This document shows positions 22,922 through 23,144 of a DNA stretch of 23,144 nt, in pieces. The position numbers and the translations under genes are program-made. Each line of letters opens with the position of its first letter. The stretch's first letter is position 1. Source of the stretch: JAIPEK01 sp041685935 (GTDB taxonomy: Bacteria; Desulfobacterota; Desulfobacteria; Desulfobacterales; Desulfobacteraceae); assembly GCA_041685935.1 (NCBI GenBank), contig JAWLES010000020.1, positions 1 to 23,144 of the forward strand. Direction: 5' to 3'. The notes under the pieces were generated by a model, which worked only from the letters and a program-made list of their open reading frames with translations, was not told the origin of the DNA and did no database searches.

Positions 22922-22942
22922 CAAATTACAAATTGCAAATTG
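22922..22942. repeat. Three-copy 7-base tandem repeat upstream of the MEDS kinase
   Basis: CAAATTA-CAAATTG-CAAATTG occupies 22922-22942, about 90 bases before the kinase start. It may be an operator-like array or just a short AT-rich tandem repeat. Confidence 0.55.
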
Positions 22943-22953
22943 CAGCCTGTTAT

Positions 22954-23144
22954 TCACAAAGTATGGCAGGTATAAAACCTGAGATCAACCCCTTTTCCAC
23001 TTTTTAACCCCTCAGTCCCGGAGGATTCATCTGAAAAACCTGATGAAGAATCAGTATCCATTATTTCCCCTTTGAGGTACCGCCTGGTTCTGTACCCGGT
23101 GATCGTCATCATCCCTATGATCCCGCGTACATTAAGGAACTGTC
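22954..23144 (-). CDS. Possible C-terminal fragment of an upstream minus-strand gene
   Basis: On the minus strand the frame ending at TGA 22954-22956 stays open to the right window edge (63 codons; QFLNVRGIIGMMTITGYRTR near the edge). The first half looks protein-like with a short hydrophobic stretch; the tail is Ser/Gly/Asp-rich. I do not recognise it. If real it lies 117 bases upstream of, and in the same direction as, the MEDS kinase gene. A plus-strand frame over the same bases is also open, so this is a weak call. Confidence 0.3.
   Translation of the reverse strand, partial: QFLNVRGIIGMMTITGYRTRRYLKGEIMDTDSSSGFSDESSGTEGLKSGKGVDLRFYTCHTL

Overview
The window reads as a chromosomal segment of a moderately GC-rich, strictly bacterial genome. 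The gene complement suggests a Desulfobacterota-type (sulfate-reducing 'deltaproteobacterial') organism: a Na+-pumping decarboxylase module, a BMP-family nucleoside-type ABC importer, a 115-kDa-class NAD-glutamate dehydrogenase, a second-type EF-G outside a str operon, and large hybrid histidine kinases including one with a MEDS (DcmR-type) sensor domain. This placement is inference from protein style. No rRNA, phage gene, insertion sequence or CRISPR array was seen.

Layout from left to right: (i) 1-1644, the 3' part of a GAF-HisKA-HATPase-REC hybrid kinase cut by the left edge; (ii) 1697-3748, a minus-strand operon encoding a small cyclic-nucleotide-binding-domain protein, an OadG-like membrane protein with an extra soluble C-terminal domain, and the OadB/GcdB-type Na+-translocating subunit, with no carboxyltransferase or biotin carrier nearby; (iii) 3907-10238, a plus-strand operon with a BMP substrate-binding protein, a hairpin, a double ABC ATPase, two permeases and a periplasmic M48 protease with TPRs; (iv) 10162-12669, a minus-strand pair of an EF-G paralogue and a flavodoxin-like protein, converging on and overlapping the protease gene; (v) 12882-17239, a plus-strand operon DUF1992 - two-TM/SHOCT-like protein - ddl - purD::purE fusion - tsaC-like, followed at once by tRNA-Leu(CAA); (vi) 17466-20615, a large NAD-glutamate dehydrogenase preceded by a leader hairpin; (vii) 20647-22836, a minus-strand MEDS-PAS-HisKA-HATPase-REC hybrid kinase, and at the right edge a possible fragment of another minus-strand gene.

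Functionally the region is mostly core metabolism and sensing: purine salvage by import (BMP-ABC) and purine synthesis (PurDE), amino acid catabolism (GDH), sodium bioenergetics, peptidoglycan precursor synthesis, translation and tRNA modification. I did not find a clear defence island or a clearly new multi-gene system. The items most worth a second look are the PurD::PurE fusion with an internal ribosome-binding site before the PurE methionine, the OadG-like protein with an extra C-terminal domain encoded with a CNBD protein, the MEDS-domain hybrid kinase, the GDH leader structure, and the TsaC-like protein whose first substrate motif is altered.
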